NCBI RefSeq assembly: GCF_004803695.1
Contig: NZ_CP039393.1
Coordinates: 2,480,001 to 2,544,000, forward strand
Direction of reading: 5' to 3'
Length of the DNA: 64,000 nt
From: Muribaculum gordoncarteri
Lineage (GTDB): Bacteria > Bacteroidota > Bacteroidia > Bacteroidales > Muribaculaceae
Part shown: positions 8,232 to 16,573 of the stretch, one piece after another
Layout of the letters: the number at the start of each line of letters is the position of its first letter
How positions within the stretch are numbered: the stretch's first letter is position 1
The notes under the pieces: model-generated
Database searches by the model: none
Seen by the model: the letters and a program-made list of their open reading frames with translations, nothing else
Told to the model about the DNA's origin: nothing
Translations under genes and position numbers: made by a program

Positions 8232-9187
8232 GCCGTAGCGTCAACATACTGTTTCTCGGAGGAGCAAAGCGGGTGTCGATAGGACGCATGTTCATCGACG
8301 CCGGCCGTCGCATGGGGTTTGAGGTCAAGCTATTCAGCTACGAGCTTGAGAGCCATGTGCCGGTGAGCGTCATCGCCGAAATCATAATCGGGCTGCGCTG
8401 GCGCGATCCCAATCTGCTCAAGCACATGCACGACACCGTAACGGCTCATTCGATCGACATCATAATCCCCTTTGTCGACGGAGCAATCGAGCCTGCATCC
8501 CTATATTGCAGCACCTACGGTGACGCATGGGCCCCCTCGGGCGATGCCGACACGATGAAAACGTTATTTGACAAAGCGGCTTCGGCAACACTCTTCGAGC
8601 GCAACAGCCTTCCCATACCGGCCACATCTGACGGCAACCGCACATATCCGCTCATCGCCAAACCGCGTTTCGGCTCGGCGTCACGCGGCATAAGGATAAT
8701 ATCATCCGACAAAGAGTTTGACGAAATAGCCGAACACATCGCCGACTACCTAATCCAGGAGTACATAGCGCAACGCGAGGAGTACACGGTCGACTGTTAC
8801 ATCGACGCCCACGGCACACCGATATGCACCGTGCCGCGAAAGCGGCTCGAAGTAGTGGGCGGAGAGGTGTCACGCACCGTGACGCTGCGTGACGACCGCA
8901 TCATGGAACTGTCACGCAAGGTCATCGAGCGCCTGCATCTACGCGGAGCTGTCACGCTGCAATTTCTGCGTGACATCACCACCGACCGGATGCTTCTCAT
9001 GGAGATCAATCCCCGACTCGGAGGCGGAGCCGTGTGCTCGGTTCACGCCGGTGCCGACCTGCCGTCATTCATCCTGTCGGAATGGGCGGGAATGTCGCTG
9101 ACGCCATGCGACAACTGGCGTGACGGTACCGAAATAAGCCGCTACCAGCAGGAGGTGGTATTCTACAACAATCCGAACGACAAATAA
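8228..9187 (+). CDS. ATP-grasp enzyme of the nonulosonate-type cluster
   Basis: A 319-residue ATP-grasp ligase related to the carbamoyl-phosphate-synthase / PylC group. The N-terminal pre-ATP-grasp domain is followed by YPLIAKPRFGSASRGI (ATP-binding lysine and glycine-rich loop) and the metal-binding MLLMEINPRLGGG. The family joins a carboxylate to an amine or thiol using ATP. It sits between the dehydratase and the NeuB-type synthase (overlap of 4 bp before, 6 bp gap after), so it probably modifies the sugar or its donor. The exact reaction is unknown; homologues recur in nonulosonate and surface-glycan loci. Confidence 0.78.
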   Translation: MSRSVNILFLGGAKRVSIGRMFIDAGRRMGFEVKLFSYELESHVPVSVIAEIIIGLRWRDPNLLKHMHDTVTAHSIDIIIPFVDGAIEPASLYCSTYGDAWAPSGDADTMKTLFDKAASATLFERNSLPIPATSDGNRTYPLIAKPRFGSASRGIRIISSDKEFDEIAEHIADYLIQEYIAQREEYTVDCYIDAHGTPICTVPRKRLEVVGGEVSRTVTLRDDRIMELSRKVIERLHLRGAVTLQFLRDITTDRMLLMEINPRLGGGAVCSVHAGADLPSFILSEWAGMSLTPCDNWRDGTEISRYQQEVVFYNNPNDK

Positions 9188-9193
9188 AGACCA

Positions 9194-10201
9194 ATGAGCA
9201 AAAAAGTCATTATCATAGCCGAAGCCGGAGTAAATCACAACGGCAACCTTCAACTCGCACAACGCATGGTGCATGCCGCCAAGGAGGCGGGTGCCGACTA
9301 CGTAAAGTTTCAGACAGCCGTGCCCGAACTTGTGATATCGTCCATCGCACCCAAAGCCGAATATCAGAAAGAGAACACCGGCAACGATGAGAGCCAGCTT
9401 GAGATGTGTCGCGCCATACACTTGCCGCTCAGCGACTACGAGGGTCTTGCCGAGCTGTGCCGCAAGGAGGGGATAGGATTCATGAGCACCCCGTTTGACC
9501 TCGTGTCAATCGACACACTCGACCGCCTCGACATGGACTACTGGAAGATTCCCTCGGGCGAGATAACCAACCTGCCCTATCTGCGCAAGATAGCAGCCAA
9601 GGGAGGCAAGGTGATAATGTCGACCGGCATGTGTGAGCTCAACGAAATAGAGGCGGCTGTGGAAGTGCTTGAAAAGGGAGGCATACCGCGCCGTGACATA
9701 ACGCTGCTGCACTGCAACACCCAATACCCCACCCCGATGTGTGATGTCAACCTTAAAGCGATGGATGCGTTACGCACCCTGCATTGCGGAGCCGTGGGCT
9801 ACAGCGACCACACCGTTGGCATCGAAGTGCCAGTGGCTGCAGTGGCCATGGGCGCCGAAGTGATCGAGAAGCACTTCACCCTCGACAAGACAATGCCCGG
9901 CCCCGACCACAAGGCGTCGCTCGACCCCCAGGAGCTAAAGGCAATGGTGACAGCCATCCGCAACATCGAGCAGGCAACAGGCTCGGCCGAGAAGCACGTG
10001 TCGCCCTCGGAAGCAGCCAACATCGCCATAGCCCGCAAAAGCATCGTGGCTGCGCGTGACATAAAAGCGGGAGAAACATTCACCGAAGAGAACATAACGG
10101 TAAAGCGTCCGGGCAACGGCATAAGCCCCATGCTGTGGGACTCGGTAATAGGCCAACGCGCCACACGTGACTTCCCCTACGACTCGTTAATCCAACTGTA
10201 A
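9194..10201 (+). CDS. NeuB-family nonulosonate (sialic/legionaminic-type acid) synthase
   Basis: A 335-residue synthase that condenses PEP with an amino-sugar aldehyde to make a nine-carbon 2-keto acid. The NeuB TIM barrel starts with IIAEAGVNHNGNL and includes KFQT, STPFD, KIPSGE, STGMCELNEIE, HCNTQYPTP, GYSDHTVG and EKHFTLDKTMPGPDHKASL. The C-terminal SAF (antifreeze-like) domain contains RPGNGISPMLWDSVIG. All metal and PEP-binding motifs appear intact. NeuB, LegI and PseI cannot be separated with confidence by eye; the LegB neighbour favours a legionaminic-type product. Confidence 0.9.
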   Translation: MSKKVIIIAEAGVNHNGNLQLAQRMVHAAKEAGADYVKFQTAVPELVISSIAPKAEYQKENTGNDESQLEMCRAIHLPLSDYEGLAELCRKEGIGFMSTPFDLVSIDTLDRLDMDYWKIPSGEITNLPYLRKIAAKGGKVIMSTGMCELNEIEAAVEVLEKGGIPRRDITLLHCNTQYPTPMCDVNLKAMDALRTLHCGAVGYSDHTVGIEVPVAAVAMGAEVIEKHFTLDKTMPGPDHKASLDPQELKAMVTAIRNIEQATGSAEKHVSPSEAANIAIARKSIVAARDIKAGETFTEENITVKRPGNGISPMLWDSVIGQRATRDFPYDSLIQL

Positions 10202-10205
10202 CGCA

Positions 10206-11867
10206 ATGGATTGGATAAACCTACTGTTGATAGAGCACTCGTCGCTGCAGGCCATCGTGATAGTGTCGCTTATATGCGCTATAGGCATGGCACTCGGCAA
10301 GGTGAAGATAGCCGGCATCTCGCTCGGCGTGACATTCGTGTTCTTCATCGGAATCATAGCCGGTCACATAGGGTTGTCAATCGACCCGGCGATGCTGAAA
10401 TATGCCGAGAATTTCGGATTGGTGATATTTGTCTATGCGCTGGGCCTGCAAGTGGGTCCCGGATTCTTCAGCTCGCTCGCCCACGGCGGAGTCAAGCTAA
10501 ATGTCCTCGGACTGTCGCTGGCTCTGATCACGCTCATAACAGCCATAGCCCTGACCTATGTCACGCCGGTAAGCATCCCCGACATGATGGGCCTCTTCTG
10601 CGGCGCCACCACCAACACCCCGGCGCTCGGAGCCGTGCAACAGACACTGTCGCAGCTCGGCATCCCGTCGAGCACACCCGCACTTGGATGTGCCGTCACC
10701 TATCCGCTCGGTGTTGTGGGAGTGATAATCGCAGTCATCATAATGCGAAAGCTCTTCATCAAGCCCAATGAGATAAGCGACGCTCCCATAGGCTCGCTTC
10801 CGAAGCCTAAAATCACCGAGTTTGAGGTGTCAAACCCCGGAATCTACGGCAAGACAATCGAGGAAATAGCACGATTGTCCAACTGTCACTTCGTAATATC
10901 GCGACTGTGGCACAACGGCACGGTGTCGATACCCACATCGTCGTCACGCCTTGAAGCCGGCGACCGACTGCTCGTAGTGAGCACTCCCGACGATGTAGAG
11001 GCCCTGCATATAGTATTCGGCGAACAGGACAAGACCGACTGGAACGCAAACGATATCGACTGGAACACCGTCGACCGCCAGCTCGTGTCACAGCCTTTCA
11101 TCGTCACACGCCGACAGATAAACGGCAAGACTCTCGGCTCGCTAAGACTGCGCAACCTCTACGGTGTCAACATAAGCCGCGTGTACCGAAGCGGACTCGC
11201 GCTTCTGGCAACCCCCGACCTGCGACTGCAGCTTGGCGACAAGATAATAGTAGTGGGCGAGCAGAAGGCAATCGACAAGATCGAGCCCATGATAGGCAAC
11301 ACTATCAACGTGCTCAACGAGCCAAACCTCTTTGCCGTGTTCATCGGCATCGTGCTCGGCATCGCATTGGGTTCGATTCCCTTCCACTTCCCCGGCATAG
11401 GAGTTCCCATAAGCATAGGACTTGCAGGAGGCCCCATCATCATGGGAATACTCGTGGGAACATTCGGCCCTCGACTGCACATGGTCACCTACACCACAAC
11501 GAGCGCCAATCTCATGCTCCGCGCAATCGGCCTTGCGCTCTATCTCGCCTGCCTGGGACTTGAATCGGGAGCACACTTCTTTGAAACGGTATTCCGCTCC
11601 GAAGGCCTGTTGTGGATATTGCTTGGAATGTTGCTGACAATAGTGCCGGTGCTGATACTCGGACTATTCACAGTAAAAGTGCTGAAATTTGACTTCGGAA
11701 CCACCACGGGAATGCTTTGCGGCTCAATGGCCAACCCCATGGCACTGGACTACGCCAACTCAATCCTGCCCGGCGACCACCAGTCAATAGCCTACGCCAC
11801 CGTCTATCCCCTAAGCATGTTTGCCCGCGTAATCCTCGTCCAAATAGTGATCCTCGCCCTAATGTAA
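10206..11867 (+). CDS. AspT/YidE-family membrane transporter with two RCK_C domains
   Basis: A 553-residue inner-membrane protein of the aspartate-alanine exchanger (AspT) family. Two hydrophobic halves (about residues 5-180 and 370-553) flank a central soluble part with two TrkA-C/RCK_C-like domains (EVSNPGIYGKTIEEIARLSNCHFVISRLWHNG and FIVTRRQINGKTLGSLRLRNLYGVNISRVYR). The halves carry matching GATTNTPALGA and GSMANPMALDYAN motifs. Substrate unknown. It begins 4 bp after the synthase stop and closes the operon, so a role in moving a metabolite linked to the pathway is possible but unproven. Confidence 0.87.
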   Translation: MDWINLLLIEHSSLQAIVIVSLICAIGMALGKVKIAGISLGVTFVFFIGIIAGHIGLSIDPAMLKYAENFGLVIFVYALGLQVGPGFFSSLAHGGVKLNVLGLSLALITLITAIALTYVTPVSIPDMMGLFCGATTNTPALGAVQQTLSQLGIPSSTPALGCAVTYPLGVVGVIIAVIIMRKLFIKPNEISDAPIGSLPKPKITEFEVSNPGIYGKTIEEIARLSNCHFVISRLWHNGTVSIPTSSSRLEAGDRLLVVSTPDDVEALHIVFGEQDKTDWNANDIDWNTVDRQLVSQPFIVTRRQINGKTLGSLRLRNLYGVNISRVYRSGLALLATPDLRLQLGDKIIVVGEQKAIDKIEPMIGNTINVLNEPNLFAVFIGIVLGIALGSIPFHFPGIGVPISIGLAGGPIIMGILVGTFGPRLHMVTYTTTSANLMLRAIGLALYLACLGLESGAHFFETVFRSEGLLWILLGMLLTIVPVLILGLFTVKVLKFDFGTTTGMLCGSMANPMALDYANSILPGDHQSIAYATVYPLSMFARVILVQIVILALM

Positions 11868-11933
11868 ATCAAAGTAAATAGCCTTGGAGCCGCTTTTTGT
11901 GTTAAAAAGCATAAATAATATATAATTATTTCG

Positions 11934-11941
11934 TATCTTTG
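11934..11941 (+). promoter_or_regulatory. -7 box for the SulP gene
   Basis: TATCTTTG is a full match to TAnnTTTG, 45 bp before the ATG at 11987. No -33 TTTG is found at normal spacing. It rules out the in-frame upstream TTG at 11939 as the start, since that codon is inside the box. Confidence 0.6.
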
Positions 11942-11986
11942 TGGCTTCAAAATCAAAACAGGGTATTTACTTACAATCATTACATT

Positions 11987-13699
11987 ATGAACCTTTCAGG
12001 TACAATTGATTTCAGGCCGAAGCTGATTTCGGCGTTAAGTCACTATTCGCTTAGCCGCTTTAAGGACGACCTTATCGCAGGTATTGTTGTGGGCATCGTG
12101 GCCCTTCCTCTCGCAATCGCATTCGGTATAGCATCAGGCGTAAGCCCTACAATCGGATTGATTACCGCCATAATCGGAGGTTTCCTCGTATCGGCATTTG
12201 GAGGCAACTCAGTCCAGATTGGCGGTCCTACAGGTGCTTTCATCGTAATCGTCTACTCCATTATCCAGAATTACGGACTTCAGGGCCTTGCAATAGCAAC
12301 CCTAATGGCCGGACTGATACTCATACTGCTCGGTATATTCCACCTCGGAACCGTGATCAAGTTCATACCCTATCCTATCGTAGTGGGATTTACCAGCGGT
12401 ATCGCCCTCACAATATTCTCAACCCAGATCAACGACTTCCTCGGACTCGGACTTACCGATGTACCGAGCGACTTCCTGTCAAAATGGGGAGTCTACCTGA
12501 GCAACATAGCCAATATCGACCTTCCCACTCTCGGTGTGGGCGTGGTGTCACTCCTCATCATCATTCTCACCCCCATGATTTCAAAGAAGCTGCCCGGCTC
12601 GCTGATAGCAATAATCATCGTGACGGCGGCCGTGTATCTGCTCAAAGCCACATTCCCCGAAATAGCCGTAGAAACAATCGGCGACCGATTCGGCAACCTT
12701 CCCACCGACATTCCTCAGCCCAAGGGCTTTGAGCTGTCGATGAACACAATCAACATCCTGCTCCCGTCGGCATTTACAATCGCCATCCTCTGCGCCATAG
12801 AGTCACTGCTATCGGCTACGGTGGCCGACGGTGTCACCGGATCGCACACCAACTCCAACACCGAGCTTATCGGCCAGGGAATCGCCAACGTGGTAGTGCC
12901 GTTTTTCGGCGGAATACCCGTAACCGGTGCAATCGCCCGTACAATGACCAACATCACCAACGGCGGACGCACCCCCGTGGCCGGAATAATCCACACAGTG
13001 GTTCTGCTGTTGATATTCCTGTTCCTGATGCCGTTAATCAACATGGTGCCCATGGCCTGCCTCGCCGCAGTGCTGATTGTCGTGTCGTACAACATGAGCG
13101 GCTGGCGCACCGTAGTGGGAATATTCAAATCACCCAAAAGCGACATATCGGTTCTCCTCGTCACATTCCTGCTCACCGTCATCTTCGACCTTACGATAGC
13201 CATCGAAATAGGATTGCTTCTCGCCATAATCCTGTTTTTGCGTCGTGTCATGGAGAATACGCAAATCAAAGTGTACTCCGAGCAACTTGATGTGGCCGAA
13301 GGCACCGATGCCACCACTCATGAAGTGCTTGATGTGTCACGCGGCGTAGAGGTATATGAGATCGACGGCCCGTTCTTTTTCGGTGTCGCCACCAAGTTTG
13401 ATGAAATGATGCGAAGCACACTCGGAACCAAGCCGATAGTGCGTATAATAAGGATGCGCAAGGTGCCCTTCATCGATGCGACAGCCGTGCACAACCTTGA
13501 GATACTCATCAAGTCATCGCAAAGCGACAACATACACATAGTGCTCTCGGGCGTAAACCAGCAGGTGCGTCAGGTGCTTCTCAAAGCCGGCATCGACACC
13601 ATGATCGGCGAGGATCACATCTGCGACAACATATCACGCGCCGTTGTCATGGCCAACCGCATCGCCGACAAGCATCGCGCCCGTCATCACGATGCGTAA
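11987..13699 (+). CDS. SulP-family anion (sulfate/bicarbonate-type) transporter
   Basis: A 570-residue SLC26/SulP transporter. The N-terminal signature DDLIAGIVVGIVALPLAIAFGIASGVSPTIGL is followed by about a dozen membrane segments, including PTGAFIV, FTSGIALTIFSTQ and AIARTMTNITNGGRTPVAGI. A cytoplasmic STAS domain occupies roughly the last 115 residues (YEIDGPFFFGVATKFDEMM ... FIDATAVHNLEIL). The substrate may be sulfate, bicarbonate or another anion; sequence alone does not decide. The start was chosen downstream of the -7 box. It stands alone between two intergenic regions. Confidence 0.92.
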   Translation: MNLSGTIDFRPKLISALSHYSLSRFKDDLIAGIVVGIVALPLAIAFGIASGVSPTIGLITAIIGGFLVSAFGGNSVQIGGPTGAFIVIVYSIIQNYGLQGLAIATLMAGLILILLGIFHLGTVIKFIPYPIVVGFTSGIALTIFSTQINDFLGLGLTDVPSDFLSKWGVYLSNIANIDLPTLGVGVVSLLIIILTPMISKKLPGSLIAIIIVTAAVYLLKATFPEIAVETIGDRFGNLPTDIPQPKGFELSMNTINILLPSAFTIAILCAIESLLSATVADGVTGSHTNSNTELIGQGIANVVVPFFGGIPVTGAIARTMTNITNGGRTPVAGIIHTVVLLLIFLFLMPLINMVPMACLAAVLIVVSYNMSGWRTVVGIFKSPKSDISVLLVTFLLTVIFDLTIAIEIGLLLAIILFLRRVMENTQIKVYSEQLDVAEGTDATTHEVLDVSRGVEVYEIDGPFFFGVATKFDEMMRSTLGTKPIVRIIRMRKVPFIDATAVHNLEILIKSSQSDNIHIVLSGVNQQVRQVLLKAGIDTMIGEDHICDNISRAVVMANRIADKHRARHHDA

Positions 13700-13785
13700 A
13701 TGTTAAAATAAGCGATGTTTAGATACAAAATTTGAGATTTTTTAGAGAAATGCAATTTTACGACGAAAAATATTCTAAAAAATTG

Positions 13786-13815
13786 TTTGCGTATAATATT
13801 TTTATATTAACTTTG
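13786..13815 (+). promoter_or_regulatory. strong Bacteroidetes promoter for the 64-residue lipoprotein
   Basis: A -33 TTTG at 13786-13789 and a -7 TAACTTTG at 13808-13815 are separated by 18 bp, matching the Bacteroidetes consensus well. The predicted leader is about 45 nt. Confidence 0.75.
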
Positions 13816-13864
13816 CATCGTTTTTGAAGCTAAAAAAATTGTTTTATTATTAATTAAAAAGAAA

Positions 13865-14059
13865 ATGAAAAAGTTAGTTTTATTACTTGCTGTTGTATTC
13901 AGCGTATCAATGTTTTCTTGCAAGTCTTCTGACAACGCTGCTGAGGCTGCTGCCGCTGACTCTGTAGTTGCTGTAGAAGAAGTTGTTGAAGAAGTTGTAG
14001 AAGTAGCTGACTCAGTTCCCGCTGACTCTGTAGTTGCTCCCGCTGACTCTGTAAAGTAA
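13865..14059 (+). CDS. tiny repetitive acidic lipoprotein
   Basis: A 64-residue protein with signal peptide and lipobox (SVSMFSCKSS, Cys19). The mature 45 residues are almost only Ala, Asp, Ser, Val, Glu and Pro, with three or four ADSV units and an EEVVEEVVEV stretch. It is placed behind an excellent promoter and ends 34 bp before a strong terminator, so it is a monocistronic, probably abundant transcript. No family is recognised. The composition suggests a short, negatively charged, mostly unstructured or helical outer-membrane-anchored peptide, similar in layout to small Lpp-like lipoproteins, but that comparison is inference. Confidence 0.75.
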   Translation: MKKLVLLLAVVFSVSMFSCKSSDNAAEAAAADSVVAVEEVVEEVVEVADSVPADSVVAPADSVK

Positions 14060-14063
14060 TTTA

Positions 14064-14079
14064 GAGAATTAGAATTCTC
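14064..14079 (+). repeat. short perfect dyad after the small lipoprotein
   Basis: GAGAATT and AATTCTC are separated by two bases. It lies directly after the stop codon and before the terminator; it may stabilise the mRNA end. Confidence 0.45.
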
Positions 14080-14092
14080 CTACAAATGAAAT

Positions 14093-14127
14093 AAGCTGAC
14101 CACTCTAAAGTGGACAGCTTTTTTTTT
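14093..14127 (+). terminator. intrinsic terminator of the small lipoprotein gene
   Basis: Arms AAGCTG-A-CCAC and GTGG-A-CAGCTT form a stem with a six-base loop, followed by a run of T residues. A classic Rho-independent terminator on the plus strand. Confidence 0.88.
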
Positions 14128-14172
14128 GCGCCTTATCGGAGGCTTGACTGACAGCCTCAGCCCCATAACAGA

Positions 14173-14203
14173 ACACCGGCCATCCTCAACGGACGGCCGG
14201 TGT
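14173..14203. terminator. hairpin after the M56 gene
   Basis: Arms ACACCGGCC-A-TCC and GGA-C-GGCCGGTGT enclose five bases. It lies just beyond the minus-strand M56 stop. There is no strong U-run on either side, so termination strength is uncertain. Confidence 0.45.
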
Positions 14204-14233
14204 CAATATATCTAATTAAAATGTAGATTGCAA

Positions 14234-16027
14234 TCAATTGCCCGGGCTATAGGAAACCTCGGTTGTCGACACACCGTCGGTAGTGGTCGTGGTGGTTGTC
14301 GTAGTACCGGGAGCCGTATTGGAGTTGGTGTTTGAATTGGACTGCTTGGTTTCACGGAACGACACCGGAAGAGTGTACCACACATTTACGGGCTTGCCCT
14401 GCATCATGCCGGGAGTGAACTTGAGCATGCGCACTACGCGCTCGGCCTCTGCATCCTGCTCGGGTGAAAGCGGACGCAGAACCTTGACATCGCCTACAGT
14501 GCCATCCTTCTTCACTACAAACTGCATTACGAGCCGGCCGTTCTTGCCCCCGGGAATCCATTTCAGATTGGAAGCCATGAACTTCATCAAGGCCACCTCA
14601 CCGCCCTCATAGCGAGGCATGGTTTCAACAGCGGTATATGCGTCGTCGCCTGATATGCTCTCTCCGGCCGCCGGAGCTTTTTTCGGGGATGCAGGCTTGG
14701 CATCAGCCTTACTGCGGAACGACACGGGAAGAGTGTACCACACATCGACGGGCTTGCCATCCACCATTCCGGGAGTGAACTTGAGCATGCGCACTACGCG
14801 CTCGGCCTCGGCATCCTGCTCGGGTGAAAGAGATCGCACAGCCTTGACATCGCCTACAGTGCCATCCTTCTTCACTACAAACTGCACGATGAGTCGGCCG
14901 TTTTTGCCGCCGGGAATCCACTTCAGATTGGAGGCGATAAACTTCATCAAAGCCGCCTCGCCGCCCTCATATTGCGGCATAGTTTCAGCCGAACGATACA
15001 CTCCATCGTCACCTTCGCCCGACTGTGACGGCAATGCAATAGGCGACTGTTCAGGCTCGGCAACCGCAGCGGCAGCCGGTTCCTCTTGCATAATTGCGAC
15101 ATAATTGGTAACTTTGGCAGTCGACAGCGACTCAAGAGCCTCTGCGACACCGGGATTAAAGAACACAACGGCGGTCAACGCCAAGGCAGGTACGGCGGCT
15201 ATAGCTCGCCAACGCTGCACGGGAGAACTTTTTTTACGTAGCATCATTTTAATACGTTTAGATAAATTAGAATGGTCAAGGCTGTTGGCGATGGACGGGA
15301 ATCTGGAGCCAACGGCCTTTTGTATTAGCAATAGTTGATAGTCACGCACATTTGCGCCACCGGTCACGACACCGTTGTCGGCTTCATATTCGTGAACGGC
15401 CTGCAGCTCGTTGCGCATAAGCCATCCTGCGGGATTGTACCACACGAGAAGAGCCACAGCCTCGGCAAGCAGCAGATCGAGCCAGTGCCTTGCCTTTATG
15501 TGCATCGATTCATGCATGATGACGGTAGAGCCGCCTTCGTCGTAGTCCTTCTGCGACATGACGATGTAACGGTACCAGCTGAACGGTGCGATGCTTTCAT
15601 CGAAGTGGATGCAGAGCACATTGCCGTCGGGCATCGTGACATGGCTGCTGCGTGAGATGACCGAGTGCATCCTGTTCCAGATGAACAGCTCCCTCAAAAG
15701 GAAGAATAGAAGCCCCGTGAAATATAGAGCTATCACACCCGCACACCACCACTTGACCGGGGAAACCGCATCGACTTCACCGTCGGCAACGACAGCCATG
15801 ACCGACGGCAGCCCCACTTCAATGTCGAGCACGGCACCGTCACTGAAGTCAATCGAGTGAATCCAGCCGATGACAAATGGCATAGCCAATGCTATCAGGT
15901 AACCGAACAATATCAGTCCCCGGTTGAAACGCCAGCATGTCAACCCGCTCATGAGCAACCTCACTATAAGGTAGATGGGGATGAGCGTAACGCCGACGAT
16001 AATCGAATATACAAGGAGAGCGCCCAT
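14234..16027 (-). CDS. BlaR1-like M56 metallopeptidase with two TonB C-terminal domains
   Basis: A 597-residue membrane sensor-protease. Membrane segments flank an M56 peptidase with HESMH (172-176) and HEYEAD (212-217). After a further membrane segment (about 278-295) come two TonB C-terminal-like domains at about 344-438 and 464-558, which are near-copies (ETMP-x-YEGGE, NLKWIPGGKNGRL, FVVKKDGTVGDV, SPEQDAEAERVVRMLKFTPGM, VWYTLPVSFR). The tail is Thr- and Asn-rich. Classical BlaR1 has a penicillin-binding sensor here instead. It starts 6 bp after the BlaI-type repressor, so it presumably senses an envelope signal and inactivates that repressor. Signal unknown. Confidence 0.85.
   Translation of the reverse strand: MGALLVYSIIVGVTLIPIYLIVRLLMSGLTCWRFNRGLILFGYLIALAMPFVIGWIHSIDFSDGAVLDIEVGLPSVMAVVADGEVDAVSPVKWWCAGVIALYFTGLLFFLLRELFIWNRMHSVISRSSHVTMPDGNVLCIHFDESIAPFSWYRYIVMSQKDYDEGGSTVIMHESMHIKARHWLDLLLAEAVALLVWYNPAGWLMRNELQAVHEYEADNGVVTGGANVRDYQLLLIQKAVGSRFPSIANSLDHSNLSKRIKMMLRKKSSPVQRWRAIAAVPALALTAVVFFNPGVAEALESLSTAKVTNYVAIMQEEPAAAAVAEPEQSPIALPSQSGEGDDGVYRSAETMPQYEGGEAALMKFIASNLKWIPGGKNGRLIVQFVVKKDGTVGDVKAVRSLSPEQDAEAERVVRMLKFTPGMVDGKPVDVWYTLPVSFRSKADAKPASPKKAPAAGESISGDDAYTAVETMPRYEGGEVALMKFMASNLKWIPGGKNGRLVMQFVVKKDGTVGDVKVLRPLSPEQDAEAERVVRMLKFTPGMMQGKPVNVWYTLPVSFRETKQSNSNTNSNTAPGTTTTTTTTTDGVSTTEVSYSPGN
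14354..14998 (-). repeat. tandem internal duplication encoding two TonB_C domains
   Basis: Two units of about 285 bp (14354-14638 and 14714-14998), with a 360 bp period, are highly alike at the DNA level, with long identical tracts and mostly third-base changes. This indicates a fairly recent in-frame duplication inside the M56 gene. Confidence 0.85.
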
Positions 16028-16033
16028 GATGTG

Positions 16034-16408
16034 TTACTTCTTCTCTTCGTTACGTTCAACTTCGTCGATAAGACGTCGCAACTCATCGGCCGTTATGTCC
16101 TCGTCCTTAACCAGCGATGACACTACGCCGAGATAGGAATTCTTGAAAAAGCGCTCAACAATCGACTTGAGAGTGCGACGACCCATGTCAAACTGCGATA
16201 CCGAGGCATAGTAACGGTAGGTCTTGCCGTGAGCCTCATGAGCCACAAATCCCTTCTCCTCAAGACCGCGCACAATGGTCGACACGGTATTGAAATGAGG
16301 CTTCGGGTCGTCGTAGAATTCAAGGATGTCCTTTACATACAACGGTCCGTGAGCCCAAAAGAAGTTCATAATCTCTTCCTCTTTTCTTGTAAGTTCTTTG
16401 ATTGCCAT
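16034..16408 (-). CDS. BlaI/MecI-family transcriptional repressor
   Basis: A 124-residue winged-helix repressor. The N-terminal LTRKEEEIMNFFWAHGPLYVKDILEFY and HFNTVSTIVRGLEEKGFVAHEAHGKTYRYYASVS form the DNA-binding domain; the C-terminal helix region (FFKNSYLGVVSSLVKDEDITADELRRLIDEVE) should be the dimer interface cut by the partner protease. It is encoded just before the M56 sensor. A promoter with two matching dyads (AACTA-N7-TAGTT) upstream suggests autorepression. Target genes beyond the pair cannot be seen here. Confidence 0.93.
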   Translation of the reverse strand: MAIKELTRKEEEIMNFFWAHGPLYVKDILEFYDDPKPHFNTVSTIVRGLEEKGFVAHEAHGKTYRYYASVSQFDMGRRTLKSIVERFFKNSYLGVVSSLVKDEDITADELRRLIDEVERNEEKK

Positions 16409-16434
16409 AAACTGAGATGATTTATTATCCGTTG

Positions 16435-16466
16435 CAAATATAAACTAATGTCTTTAGTTATGCAAT
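16435..16466 (-). promoter_or_regulatory. promoter of the BlaI-M56 operon
   Basis: On the minus strand a -7 TATATTTG (16435-16442) and a -33 ATTG (16463-16466) are 20 bp apart. The predicted leader is about 20-25 nt. Confidence 0.65.
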
Positions 16467-16500
16467 ACCATGGAGTGTTAATAAACTATAAATAATAGTT
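16443..16500. promoter_or_regulatory. two BlaI-type operator dyads
   Basis: Two inverted repeats share the form AACTA-N7-TAGTT: one at 16443-16459, lying between the -33 and -7 boxes, and one at 16484-16500, just upstream of the -33 box. Identical arms and spacing at a BlaI-family promoter indicate operators for autorepression. Confidence 0.6.
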
Positions 16501-16511
16501 TGCATCGATAC

Positions 16512-16552
16512 ATAAAAAACGACAGTCCGAAGCGCGAAGCTCCGGACTGTCA
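16512..16552 (-). terminator. terminator of the OmpA-like gene
   Basis: Arms GACAGTCCG-A-AGC and GCT-C-CGGACTGTC with a short loop lie just after the minus-strand stop; the A run at 16512-16518 gives a U run on the minus strand. Confidence 0.8.
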
Positions 16553-16573
16553 CAGTCAATATAGCTAAATCAC

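Noticed and set aside
11939-11986. Upstream TTG start for the SulP gene
   Set aside because: The codon lies inside the -7 box, so it cannot be in the transcript.
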